A stretch of 64,000 bases of DNA from UBA7378 sp049611805. GTDB lineage: Bacteria > Pseudomonadota > Alphaproteobacteria > RS24. Below are positions 26,045 through 34,801 of this stretch, piece by piece. The notes beneath the pieces are model-generated. The model made no database searches, had not been told where the DNA came from, and saw nothing but the letters and a program-made list of their open reading frames with translations. The stretch spans positions 124,001-188,000 of the forward strand of contig JBMZAX010000001.1 in NCBI GenBank assembly GCA_049611805.1, given 5' to 3'. Each line of letters opens with the position of its first letter. The stretch's first letter is position 1. A program made the position numbers and the translations under genes.

Positions 26045-26060
26045 CGGAAAAGGAAAACCG

Positions 26061-27716
26061 ATGACAGCGTATCAATATGTTTATGTCATGGACAAATTGT
26101 CCAAGACTTATCCGGGCGGCAAACAGGTCTTGAAAGACATTCGCCTGTCATTTCTGCCGGGCGTGAAAATCGGCATTGTCGGGGTCAATGGTGCCGGTAA
26201 ATCGACACTGCTCAAAATTATGGCCGGGCGCGACAAGGAAGTGCAGGGCGAGGCATGGGCCGCAGAGGGCGCGCGGGTCGGTTATCTGGAGCAGGAACCC
26301 CAGCTGGACACGACAAAGGATGTGCTGGGCAATGTCATGGAAGGTGTCGGCGAACAAAAGGCTCTGGTCGAACGCTATAATGAACTGGCGATGAATTATT
26401 CTGACGAAACGGCCGATGAAATGGCCGCGCTTCAGGATCAGATTGACGCGCAAAACCTATGGGATCTCGAAAGTCAGGTCGAGCAGGCCATGGATGCGCT
26501 GCGTTGCCCGCCAAGCGATGCCTCTGTCGAAAATCTCTCCGGCGGCGAAAAACGCCGCGTGGCCCTGTGCAAGCTGTTGCTTGAAAAACCCGACCTTCTT
26601 TTGCTCGACGAGCCGACCAACCACCTTGATGCCGAAACCGTGGCGTGGTTGCAGCACCATCTGGCCGATTATGCCGGCACGGTGGTGCTGGTGACCCATG
26701 ACCGCTATTTCCTCGACCAGATTACCGGCTGGATCTTGGAGCTTGATCGCGGGCAGGGCATTCCTTACGAGGGCAATTATTCGGACTGGCTGGAGCAGAA
26801 ACAAAAGCGCCTAGCACAGGAAGCGCGCGAAGACGAAGCCAAACAGCGCACGCTGGCGCGCGAACTGGAATGGATACGCCAATCCCCCAAGGCGCGCCAA
26901 GCCAAAAGCAAGGCGCGTGTCACGGCCTATGAAGACCTGTTGGCGAGCCAAGACCGCGAAGATGTCGGGCGCGCGCAAATCACCATTCCGTCGGGCCCGC
27001 GATTGGGCGGCATTGTGCTGGAGGCGGAAAATCTCTGCAAAGGTTTCGGCGACCGCCTGCTTATCGACAATTTGTCTTTCCGCCTGCCGCCGGGCGGCAT
27101 TGTCGGTGTTATCGGGCCAAATGGTGCGGGCAAGACGACGCTGTTCAAAATGCTGACCGGCTCCGAAACACCCGATACGGGAGATTTGCGGGTCGGGGAT
27201 ACGGTGGCGATGGGCTATGTCGACCAGAGCCGCGACAATCTCGAAGACGACAAAACCGTGTGGGAAGAAATTTCCGGCGGGCTGGATATTCTGGAGCTTG
27301 GCAAGCGGGAAATGAATTCGCGCGCCTATGTTGGGGCTTTCAACTTTCGGGGCGGCGACCAGCAGAAAAAAGTGGGGCTTCTGTCAGGGGGTGAGCGCAA
27401 CCGTGTGCATCTCGCCAAAATGCTCAAATCGGGTGCCAATATGCTTCTGCTCGACGAACCGACCAATGATCTGGATGTCGAGACCTTGCGCGCGCTGGAA
27501 GAGGGCTTGGAAAACTTCGCCGGTTGCGCGGTCATCATCAGCCATGATCGCTGGTTTCTTGACCGCATCGCCACGCATATTCTGGCCTTTGAAGGCGACA
27601 GCCATGTCGAGTGGTTTGAGGGCAATTACGCCGATTATGAAGAAGACCGCAAGCGGCGTCTGGGTGCCGATGCCGAAATTCCAAAGCGCATAAAATACAA
27701 GCAGTTCAACCGGTAG
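26061..27716 (+). CDS. ettA: Energy-dependent translational throttle protein EttA (ABC-F)
   Basis: A 551-residue ABC-F ATPase with two nucleotide-binding domains and no membrane segments. The first has Walker A GVNGAGKST (41-49), signature LSGGEKRRVAL and DEPTNHLD. The second has GPNGAGKTT (~352), LSGGERNRVHL and DEPTNDLD. The charged linker between them carries QSPKARQAKSKARVTAYEDL, the P-site tRNA interaction motif of EttA. EttA binds the ribosomal E site and gates the first elongation step according to ATP/ADP ratio. AGGA lies ~9 bases before the start. Its 3' end overlaps convergent mlaC by 11 bp. Confidence 0.95.
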   Translation: MTAYQYVYVMDKLSKTYPGGKQVLKDIRLSFLPGVKIGIVGVNGAGKSTLLKIMAGRDKEVQGEAWAAEGARVGYLEQEPQLDTTKDVLGNVMEGVGEQKALVERYNELAMNYSDETADEMAALQDQIDAQNLWDLESQVEQAMDALRCPPSDASVENLSGGEKRRVALCKLLLEKPDLLLLDEPTNHLDAETVAWLQHHLADYAGTVVLVTHDRYFLDQITGWILELDRGQGIPYEGNYSDWLEQKQKRLAQEAREDEAKQRTLARELEWIRQSPKARQAKSKARVTAYEDLLASQDREDVGRAQITIPSGPRLGGIVLEAENLCKGFGDRLLIDNLSFRLPPGGIVGVIGPNGAGKTTLFKMLTGSETPDTGDLRVGDTVAMGYVDQSRDNLEDDKTVWEEISGGLDILELGKREMNSRAYVGAFNFRGGDQQKKVGLLSGGERNRVHLAKMLKSGANMLLLDEPTNDLDVETLRALEEGLENFAGCAVIISHDRWFLDRIATHILAFEGDSHVEWFEGNYADYEEDRKRRLGADAEIPKRIKYKQFNR

Positions 27717-28335
27717 GTTCTGCGCCGCCGCCGGCCTCAATCTGCTTGCGGATGTGGCCGAGCAGGGCAGAAATGTCGCCGCGATTGTTTTTCAGCACGG
27801 AAGCAAAGCTGTCGCGTTGTTCCTGCGCCATCCATACGCCGATGACGCGCACGTCAAACAGCGAAAAGCTGCCGTCTTTTTCGCGGTAGAGCCACCAGTC
27901 GACGGCGATGGGCTGGCGCCCATTGTCAAATTCGATCTGGCTGTTGACGATAAAATTCTTCTTTTTGCTCTGGCTGCGCCCCACAACCACTTGCTCATTG
28001 CCATATTCGCCGAGGCGGTTGGCATAAACCTTGATAATCAGCTCGTTCAGCAATTGCCGGTAGGTGGCGAAATCCTCATCTGAAATTTTGCGCGCAAACG
28101 GGCCCAGCGTGAAACGCGCAATGCGGCGCATATTGGCGCGCTCGTCCAGAATTTTGCGAAAACCGGCTTCGCGACCCTCGCGTGTGGTTTGGGTTTTGAG
28201 AACGGTAATGGCTTCATCGGCCAGTTCGGTGACGAATATTTTTGCCCGTTTCTCATCCGCCGCCGTGTCTTCAGCCCATGCCGATCCCAAGCCTACGGCC
28301 AGAGGCAGAATGAGCGCAAATGCAAAAAGACGCAT
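27706..28335 (-). CDS. mlaC: MlaC-like periplasmic phospholipid-binding protein
   Basis: A 209-residue protein with a signal peptide (residues 1-~21, ending AWA) and the MlaC/Ttg2D fold: EAGFRKILDERANMRRIARFTLG, then FATYRQLLNELIIKVYANRL, and the beta-sheet half with VDWWLYREKDGSFSLFDV. MlaC shuttles phospholipids between the outer-membrane MlaA complex and the inner-membrane MlaFEDB ABC system. It lies 14 bp after mlaA in the same transcript. No MlaFEDB genes are in the window. The last residues (AGGGAEPTG) lie in the overlap with ettA. Confidence 0.9.
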   Translation of the reverse strand: MRLFAFALILPLAVGLGSAWAEDTAADEKRAKIFVTELADEAITVLKTQTTREGREAGFRKILDERANMRRIARFTLGPFARKISDEDFATYRQLLNELIIKVYANRLGEYGNEQVVVGRSQSKKKNFIVNSQIEFDNGRQPIAVDWWLYREKDGSFSLFDVRVIGVWMAQEQRDSFASVLKNNRGDISALLGHIRKQIEAGGGAEPTG

Positions 28336-28349
28336 ATCGAAAACTCCGT

Positions 28350-29090
28350 TTAGTAATTGTCAAGCTCGTCCAAATCCGGCAGCGCGTCCAAATCGGTCTC
28401 GCCATTGCGGATTTCGCTTTCGCGGTTTTGCCGATACAGGCTGCGCACGCTGGCATAAAAATCAACCGAGCTTCGTTCAATCTCGTCAATCACGCCCAGA
28501 TTGTTTGCGCGCGCATCCACACCGCCAATCGAAAACGACAATACCGCCCCCTCCAATTCATTGTCGCCCATATAGGTGATCGGGTTGAGGCCCGTGTCAA
28601 CAATCAGCCCGACCATGTCGCGCGGCGGGCCGGGGCCCAAGAGCGGCACATACATATACGCCCCTTCCGGCACACCATAGACGGCCAGCGTCTGCCCGAA
28701 ATCTTCCGTGTGACGCGGAAAACCCATTGCCGTAGCCGGGTCAAAAAGCCCCAACACACCGACGGTCGTGTTGATCAATAAACGCGATGCGGAAACACCG
28801 GCGCGCGACCACGAAGCTTGCATTGCGTCGTTTGAAAGCGTGACCGGCGAGATAAGATTGTTGCGGAAATTCCGCACCGAGGCGCGCACCGGTTGCGGTA
28901 CGCTCAGATAGCCCTTCGCCACCGGCTTTACGACGGCGCGGTCGAGCGACATATTCACCGCAAACATTTTTCGGTTGAACCCTTCATAGGGGTCATTGTC
29001 GTCGGCATAAGTTGGCGCGCCGGCCTGATTGCCGGCACAAGCCGCCAGTGAAAGCGCCAGCAGGAGGGGAATAAAGTGGGGCTTAACCAT
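28350..29090 (-). CDS. mlaA: MlaA (VacJ) outer-membrane lipoprotein
   Basis: A 246-residue lipoprotein. The signal peptide ends in lipobox LAAC with the acylated Cys at residue 18, and the family opening DDNDPYEGFNRKMFAVNM follows. Conserved parts include PVRASVRNFRNNLISPVTLSND and EDFGQTLAVYGVPEGAYMYVPLLGP. MlaA works with porins to remove misplaced phospholipids from the outer leaflet. It is first in an mlaA-mlaC operon. The C-terminal ~30 residues are acidic and low-complexity. A 12/13-identical direct repeat lies just upstream. Confidence 0.92.
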   Translation of the reverse strand: MVKPHFIPLLLALSLAACAGNQAGAPTYADDNDPYEGFNRKMFAVNMSLDRAVVKPVAKGYLSVPQPVRASVRNFRNNLISPVTLSNDAMQASWSRAGVSASRLLINTTVGVLGLFDPATAMGFPRHTEDFGQTLAVYGVPEGAYMYVPLLGPGPPRDMVGLIVDTGLNPITYMGDNELEGAVLSFSIGGVDARANNLGVIDEIERSSVDFYASVRSLYRQNRESEIRNGETDLDALPDLDELDNY

Positions 29091-29111
29091 AAAAACTACT
29101 TCACATTTGCT

Positions 29112-29141
29112 ATCAAGAAACAGGTGTCATCAAGAAATAGG
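29112..29141. repeat. Short direct repeat upstream of mlaA
   Basis: Two copies of ATCAAGAAACAGG / ATCAAGAAATAGG (29112-29124 and 29129-29141) match at 12 of 13 bases with a 17-base period, 22 bp upstream of the mlaA start. Placement in the promoter region of the mla operon suggests a possible regulator site, but chance is not excluded. Confidence 0.45.
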
Positions 29142-29235
29142 GCCACACGATTCGCAACCCACATCATTGCCCTGAAATTAGGCGGTTTGACTGGAAAAAA
29201 AAACCGAAAAATAGCCCCCGAAGGCGGAAGAATTC

Positions 29236-29263
29236 TTGACATATAAAGATATATTTATGTATT
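29236..29263 (+). promoter_or_regulatory. Promoter and possible operator of the ArsR-metF-metH operon
   Basis: A perfect -35 TTGACA (29236-29241) is followed after 16 bases by TGTATT (29258-29263), about 20 bases before the first gene. ACATA (29239-29243) and TATGT (29256-29260) form the arms of an imperfect A/T-rich inverted repeat covering the spacer. That is a plausible site for the ArsR-type protein encoded immediately downstream. Confidence 0.5.
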
Positions 29264-29282
29264 CATTAGCAGGGGAAAGCCT

Positions 29283-30224
29283 ATGGATGATTTGTTAGCT
29301 CTTCTGCGCGCCGCCGGTGAACCGACGCGGCTTCGAATACTGTCGATTCTGTCGACGGGCGAAATGACCGTGTCCGAAATGACCCAAGCCCTGTTGCAGA
29401 GCCAGCCGCGCATTTCGCGCCATCTCAAATTGCTGGCCGATGCCGGGCTGGTAATGCGGTTTCCCGAAGGAAGCTGGGTGTTTTACCGGCTCAATGAAAC
29501 CAATGAAAACTATGCGCTGCTCGACCAGCTCATCGCGCTTTTGCCGCCCGATGACCAGATTTTGCTGCGCGACCGCGAGAGGCTTGAGCGCGTGCGCGCC
29601 GAGCGTGCCACGCGCGCGCAGGAATATTTTGCCGCCAATGCCGCCGATTGGGATAATTTGCGCGCCCGCCACATTCATGAAGATTTGGTGGAGGCCGAGA
29701 TGACGTCCCTGCTGTCGGACACAAAATGCGATCTGCTGGTCGATTTGGGCACCGGCACGGGGCGCATGCTTGAGCTTTTCTCCTCGCATGCCGCGCGCGC
29801 GGTCGGTTTTGACATCAACGCCAATATGCTGGCGATTGCGCGTGCGCGCCTCGACCATCCCGATCGGTCGCATTGTCAGGTGCGTCAGGGCGATTGCGCC
29901 GACGTGCCGCTGGAAGACGGAGCCGCCGGGGTGGTTATCGTTCATCAGGTTTTGCATTTTCTCGATGACCCCGCGCGCGCCGTGGGCGAGGCGGCGCGTG
30001 TGCTGGCGCCGTCGGGCCGTGTGTTGATTGCCGATTTTCTGCCGCATGGGGTGGAAGCCTTGCGCGACGAACACGCCCATCGCCGCCTTGGATTTTCCGA
30101 TGACGAAGTGACCGAATGGCTGGGCGAGGCCGATATTGTCAATGTCGAAGCGCGGCACTTACAGCCAAAGCGCGACGGCGACCTTGTGGTCGGCATATGG
30201 ACCGGCGTGAAAGCGGAGGCTTGA
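29283..30224 (+). CDS. ArsR-type regulator fused to a SAM-dependent methyltransferase domain
   Basis: A 313-residue two-domain protein. Residues ~5-85 are an ArsR winged helix-turn-helix (LRAAGEPTRLRILSILSTGEM; LQSQPRISRHLKLLADAGLV) with no cysteine or histidine metal site in the recognition helix. Residues ~115-305 are a class I methyltransferase with motif I VDLGTGTGRMLELF (~152). It is the first gene of an operon with metF and metH: GGAGG precedes metF, which starts immediately after this stop. The likely role is sensing SAM or S-adenosylhomocysteine and adjusting methionine synthesis. Whether the methyltransferase is catalytic or only a ligand sensor is unknown. Confidence 0.88.
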   Translation: MDDLLALLRAAGEPTRLRILSILSTGEMTVSEMTQALLQSQPRISRHLKLLADAGLVMRFPEGSWVFYRLNETNENYALLDQLIALLPPDDQILLRDRERLERVRAERATRAQEYFAANAADWDNLRARHIHEDLVEAEMTSLLSDTKCDLLVDLGTGTGRMLELFSSHAARAVGFDINANMLAIARARLDHPDRSHCQVRQGDCADVPLEDGAAGVVIVHQVLHFLDDPARAVGEAARVLAPSGRVLIADFLPHGVEALRDEHAHRRLGFSDDEVTEWLGEADIVNVEARHLQPKRDGDLVVGIWTGVKAEA

Positions 30225-31085
30225 ATGACCGGCATTTCATTTGAATTTTTCCCGCCCAAATCACCCGACGCCGAAGAAAAACTCTGGCGGTCGGTAGAGC
30301 GTTTGGAACCGTTGGCACCGGATTTTGTGTCGGTGACCTATGGCGCGGGCGGCTCGACGCGCGACCGCACCCATGCATGTGTGCGCCGTCTGGTCGAGGA
30401 AACGGGTTTGCGACCGGCCGCACATTTGACATGCGTGGCCGCCAGCCGCGCCGAGGTGGACAGTGTGGTCGAGGCCTATGCCGCGGCCGGTGTGCGCCAT
30501 ATTGTGGCCTTGCGCGGCGACATGCCCGATATGGGCGGTTTCGCGCCGCATGCCGAGGGCTATGAAGGGTCGGTCGAACTGGTAGAAGCTATTTCGGCGC
30601 GCGGCGGGTTTGACATCACGGTGAGCGCTTATCCCGAAAAGCACCCCGAGTCGCGCAGTCTTGAAGATGATATTGACCTGCTGAAAGCCAAGATTGATGC
30701 GGGCGCGACGCGCGCAATCACGCAATTTGTTTTTGATACGCCGGCGCATATGCGCTTTCGCGATGCGGTTGCCGCCGCCGGCATTTCCATTCCCATCATC
30801 CCCGGCATCATGCCGACGACGAATTTCGCCGGTGCCCGCCGCATGGCCGCGGCCTGTGGCACGGCTGTTCCCGACTGGCTGTCGGCGGCTTATGACGGGC
30901 TGGATGATGACCTTGAGACGCGCAAGCATATTGCCGCATCGATTGCGACCGACCAATGTCGTAGGCTCATTGATGAGGGTTTTGAGTACTTGCATTTTTA
31001 CACGCTGAATCAGGCCGATTTGACTTTTGCAGTCTGCCGAATTCTGGGTCTGGGCGGCGACCGGCAAGAAAGTGACGTGGTATGA
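30225..31085 (+). CDS. metF: Methylenetetrahydrofolate reductase
   Basis: A 286-residue FAD-containing TIM-barrel enzyme. It begins ISFEFFPPKSPDAEEKLW, with the catalytic-region Glu in FEFFPPK, then FVSVTYGAGGSTRDRT, HLTCVAASRAEVD and IVALRGDMPD. It reduces 5,10-methylene-THF to 5-methyl-THF, the methyl donor for MetH encoded next. The start directly abuts the previous stop, and its own stop overlaps the metH start (ATGA), so the three proteins are probably made from one transcript with coupled translation. Confidence 0.96.
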   Translation: MTGISFEFFPPKSPDAEEKLWRSVERLEPLAPDFVSVTYGAGGSTRDRTHACVRRLVEETGLRPAAHLTCVAASRAEVDSVVEAYAAAGVRHIVALRGDMPDMGGFAPHAEGYEGSVELVEAISARGGFDITVSAYPEKHPESRSLEDDIDLLKAKIDAGATRAITQFVFDTPAHMRFRDAVAAAGISIPIIPGIMPTTNFAGARRMAAACGTAVPDWLSAAYDGLDDDLETRKHIAASIATDQCRRLIDEGFEYLHFYTLNQADLTFAVCRILGLGGDRQESDVV

Positions 31086-34000
31086 GTTGGAATCGTGAAA
31101 GTCGAAACAAGCTGTTGGGCGAGGTTGTCGGCAGCCGCATCATGATACTAGACGGGGCGATGGGGACGATGATCCAGCGCCATGATCTGTCCGAGGAAGA
31201 TTATCGCGGGCCGCGCTTTGCCGATTTTCATATTGACGTAAAAGGCAATAATGACCTGTTGTCGCTGACCCAGGCCGATATTATCCGCGATATTCACACC
31301 GCCTATTTGCAGGCCGGCAGCGATATTGTCGGCACCAATACATTTTCCTCGACCTCGATCGCGCAGGCCGATTACGACATGCAGGACTTGGCCTATGAGC
31401 TCAATGTCGAAGGCGCACGCCTTGCGCGCGGGGCATGCGACGCAATGGAAGCCGAAACCCCCGACCGCCCGCGCTATGTCGCCGGTGCTTTGGGCCCGAC
31501 CAATCGCACGGCCTCGATTTCGCCGGATGTGAATGATCCGGGTGCGCGCAATGTGACCTATGATGATTTGCGCGAGGCTTATGTCGAGGCCACGCGCGGG
31601 CTGATTGACGGCGGTGCGGATATTATTCTCATCGAGACCATATTCGACACGCTGAACGCAAAAGCGGCAATCCACGCCGTGCAGGATGCGTTTGAAGAAA
31701 CCGGAACCACCTTGCCATTGATGATTTCGGGCACGCTGACGGATAAATCGGGGCGCACCTTGTCGGGGCAGACCACAGAGGCTTTCTGGAACTCCGTGCG
31801 TCATGCGCGCCCCTTTGCGGTCGGTTTGAATTGTGCGCTGGGGGCTGAGGAAATGCGGCCTTATGTGGCAGAAATTGCGCGTATTGCGGATACGAATATC
31901 TGTATTTACCCGAATGCCGGCCTGCCCAATGAATTTGGCGAATATGACCAGCTGGCCGATGAAATGGCCGTGATTGTCGGCGAGTTCGCCACTTCCGGTC
32001 TGGTGAATATTCTGGGCGGGTGCTGTGGCACAACGCCGGAGCATATTACCGCAATTGCCGAAGCGGCGGGAAAAGCCAGCCCGCGCGCACCGGCAAAGCC
32101 TGACCCGCATTTGCGCCTGTCGGGGCTGGAGCCGTTCACGCTAAGCTCTGAAATCCGTTTTGTGAATGTCGGCGAGCGCACCAATGTGACGGGTTCGGCG
32201 CGCTTCAAAAAACTCATCTCCGATGGTGATTACGACACCGCGCTTGATATCGCCCGCCAGCAGGTCGAAAACGGTGCCCAGATTATCGATATCAATATGG
32301 ATGAGGGCATGCTCGACAGCGAGGCGGCGATGGTGCGGTTTTTGAACCTCGTCGCCACCGAGCCCGATATTGCCCGTGTGCCGGTGATGATCGACAGCTC
32401 AAAATGGTCGGTCATTGAGGCCGGGCTGAAATGCGTGCAGGGCAAGGCCGTCGTCAATTCGATTTCGCTGAAAGAAGGCACTGAGAGCTTTCTCGAACAC
32501 GCGCGGCTGTGCCGACGCTATGGTGCGGCTGTCATCGTGATGGCGTTTGACGAAGACGGCCAGGCAGACACAGCGGCGCGCAAATTTGAAATTTGCAAAC
32601 GCTCCTATGACTTGCTGACCAAGGAAGTTGATTTTCCGCCCGAAGACATCATTTTCGACCCGAATATTTTCGCCGTGGCGACCGGCATATCCGAGCATGA
32701 CAATTATGCGGTCGACTTCATCGAAGCCACGGCCCGCATTCGCAAAGAATTGCCCGGCGCACATGTTTCGGGCGGCGTGTCGAATATCTCATTTTCCTTC
32801 CGCGGCAATGAGCCGGTGCGCGAGGCCATGCATTCGGCGTTTTTGTATCACGCCATTTCGAACGGCATGGATATGGGCATCGTCAATGCCGGACAGCTTG
32901 CCATTTATGAGGATATCGAGCCGTCGCTCAAAGAGGCGGTCGAGGATGTGCTTTTGAACCGGCGCGCTGACGGCACGGACAGGCTGCTTGAAATTGCCGA
33001 AGAATTTCGCGGGCAGAAAGGCGCGTCGAAAGAACAGGACACGGCATGGCGCGAAACGCCCGTGGAGGCGCGGCTGTCGCATGCGCTGATTAACGGCATT
33101 ACCGATTTTATCGAAGACGACACGGAAGAGGCGCGCCTCAAACTGCCGCGCCCGCTGAATGTGATCGAAGGCCCGCTGATGGACGGCATGAATACGGTCG
33201 GCGATTTGTTCGGCGAGGGTAAAATGTTCCTGCCGCAAGTGGTGAAATCGGCGCGTGTGATGAAGCGCGCGGTCGCCTATCTTGAGCCGTTTATGGAGGC
33301 CGAAAAAGCCGAGATGCAGGCCTCTGGCGCCGAAATCGTGGCGCGCAATAATGGCAAGGTGCTGATGGCGACGGTGAAGGGCGATGTGCATGATATCGGC
33401 AAAAATATCGTCGGGGTCGTGTTGCAGTGCAATAATTTCGATGTCGTCGATATGGGCGTCATGGTGCCCGCCGCCGACATTATTTCCAAAGCGGTTGAAG
33501 AACAGGTCGATATGATCGGCCTGTCGGGGCTCATCACGCCCAGCCTTGATGAAATGTGCCATGTCGCTGCCGAAATGGAGCGGCAGGGGCTGGAAATTCC
33601 TCTGCTGATTGGCGGGGCAACGACATCGAAAGTGCATACGGCGGTCAAAATCAACCCGCATTACAAGCGCGGGCAGACGGTTTATGTCACCGATGCCAGC
33701 CGCGCGGTCGGCGTGGCCTCGCGGCTATTGTCGGACGAACAGGGCGCGGCCTATAAGCAGGAAATTCGCAGCGATTACGAAGCCATGGCCGAAGCGCATG
33801 CGCGCGGGCGGGCCGATGCAAAGCGCCGCTCGTTGGCTGATGCGCGCGCCAATGCGTTCAGCCCACAAGCCGCGCACACGCCGGTCGCGCCGTCTTTCAC
33901 TGGCACGAAAGTGTTCGACAATTATGATTTGGCCGAACTGCGCGACTATATTGACTGGACGCCGTTTTTCCAAAGCTGGGATTTGCACGGCACCTATCCG

Positions 34001-34801
34001 GCCATTTTGACCGATAATGTGGTGGGTGCAGCGGCCTCCGGCCTGTTTGCCGACGCCCAAGCCATGCTCGACGACATGATTTCGCAAAAATGGCTGACCG
34101 CGCGCGCGGTTATCGGCTTCTGGCCGGCGGCGCGCGACGGCGATGACATTATTGTTTACGAAGATGAAAGCCGCACAAAGGAAAGAACGCGGCTCCATTC
34201 CTTGCGCCAGCAAATGCAACACAGCAGCGGGCGGGCGAATTTCGCGCTGGCCGATTTCATTGCACCGACAGGCGGCCCGGCAGATTATGTCGGCGGTTTT
34301 GCCGTCACGACAGGCCATGGCGAAGATGATGTCGCCAAGCGTTTTGAAGAAGCCGGTGATGATTATGCCGCGATTATGTCAAAGGCGCTGGCCGACCGGC
34401 TGGCCGAAGCATTTGCCGAACGTATGCACCAGCGCGTGCGCACCGAGTTTTGGGGCTATGCGGCGGATGAAAATCTCGACAATGATGCGCTCATCGCGGA
34501 GGCCTATCGCGGCATTCGTCCGGCACCGGGCTATCCGGCACAGCCCGACCATACCGAAAAAGCGACTTTGTTCGAACTGCTTGATGCGGAAAAAGCGGCC
34601 GGCATTTCACTGACGGAAAGTTATGCCATGTGGCCGGGGGCCGCCGTTTCGGGCCTCTATTTCAGCCACCCGGAAAGCGCGTATTTCGGTGTCGGCAAGA
34701 TTGACCGCGATCAGGTCGCCGATTATGCCGAACGCAAAGGGCTGAGCCTCGCCGAATGCGAAAAATGGCTGGCACCGATTTTGGCCTACACTCCTTCTTA
34801 A
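31082..34801 (+). CDS. metH: Cobalamin-dependent methionine synthase
   Basis: A 1239-residue, full-length MetH with all four modules. The homocysteine domain has zinc ligands Cys251 (GLNCALGAEEMR) and Cys314-Cys315 (GGCCGTTPEH). The pterin-binding domain begins FVNVGERTNVTGSARF. The cap and cobalamin domain has Asp768-x-His770-x-x-Gly773, where His770 is the lower axial ligand. The reactivation domain (~900-1239) binds SAM. It transfers methyl from 5-methyl-THF to homocysteine. No cobalamin or SAM riboswitch is visible before the operon, so control probably rests on the ArsR-type protein. The stop overlaps the convergent 5-oxoprolinase stop by two bases. Confidence 0.97.
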   Translation: MSWNRESRNKLLGEVVGSRIMILDGAMGTMIQRHDLSEEDYRGPRFADFHIDVKGNNDLLSLTQADIIRDIHTAYLQAGSDIVGTNTFSSTSIAQADYDMQDLAYELNVEGARLARGACDAMEAETPDRPRYVAGALGPTNRTASISPDVNDPGARNVTYDDLREAYVEATRGLIDGGADIILIETIFDTLNAKAAIHAVQDAFEETGTTLPLMISGTLTDKSGRTLSGQTTEAFWNSVRHARPFAVGLNCALGAEEMRPYVAEIARIADTNICIYPNAGLPNEFGEYDQLADEMAVIVGEFATSGLVNILGGCCGTTPEHITAIAEAAGKASPRAPAKPDPHLRLSGLEPFTLSSEIRFVNVGERTNVTGSARFKKLISDGDYDTALDIARQQVENGAQIIDINMDEGMLDSEAAMVRFLNLVATEPDIARVPVMIDSSKWSVIEAGLKCVQGKAVVNSISLKEGTESFLEHARLCRRYGAAVIVMAFDEDGQADTAARKFEICKRSYDLLTKEVDFPPEDIIFDPNIFAVATGISEHDNYAVDFIEATARIRKELPGAHVSGGVSNISFSFRGNEPVREAMHSAFLYHAISNGMDMGIVNAGQLAIYEDIEPSLKEAVEDVLLNRRADGTDRLLEIAEEFRGQKGASKEQDTAWRETPVEARLSHALINGITDFIEDDTEEARLKLPRPLNVIEGPLMDGMNTVGDLFGEGKMFLPQVVKSARVMKRAVAYLEPFMEAEKAEMQASGAEIVARNNGKVLMATVKGDVHDIGKNIVGVVLQCNNFDVVDMGVMVPAADIISKAVEEQVDMIGLSGLITPSLDEMCHVAAEMERQGLEIPLLIGGATTSKVHTAVKINPHYKRGQTVYVTDASRAVGVASRLLSDEQGAAYKQEIRSDYEAMAEAHARGRADAKRRSLADARANAFSPQAAHTPVAPSFTGTKVFDNYDLAELRDYIDWTPFFQSWDLHGTYPAILTDNVVGAAASGLFADAQAMLDDMISQKWLTARAVIGFWPAARDGDDIIVYEDESRTKERTRLHSLRQQMQHSSGRANFALADFIAPTGGPADYVGGFAVTTGHGEDDVAKRFEEAGDDYAAIMSKALADRLAEAFAERMHQRVRTEFWGYAADENLDNDALIAEAYRGIRPAPGYPAQPDHTEKATLFELLDAEKAAGISLTESYAMWPGAAVSGLYFSHPESAYFGVGKIDRDQVADYAERKGLSLAECEKWLAPILAYTPS

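Noticed and set aside
29091..29282. SAM or cobalamin riboswitch before the ArsR-metF-metH operon
   Set aside because: The candidate promoter leaves only ~10-20 bases of leader, too short for any known riboswitch of these classes.
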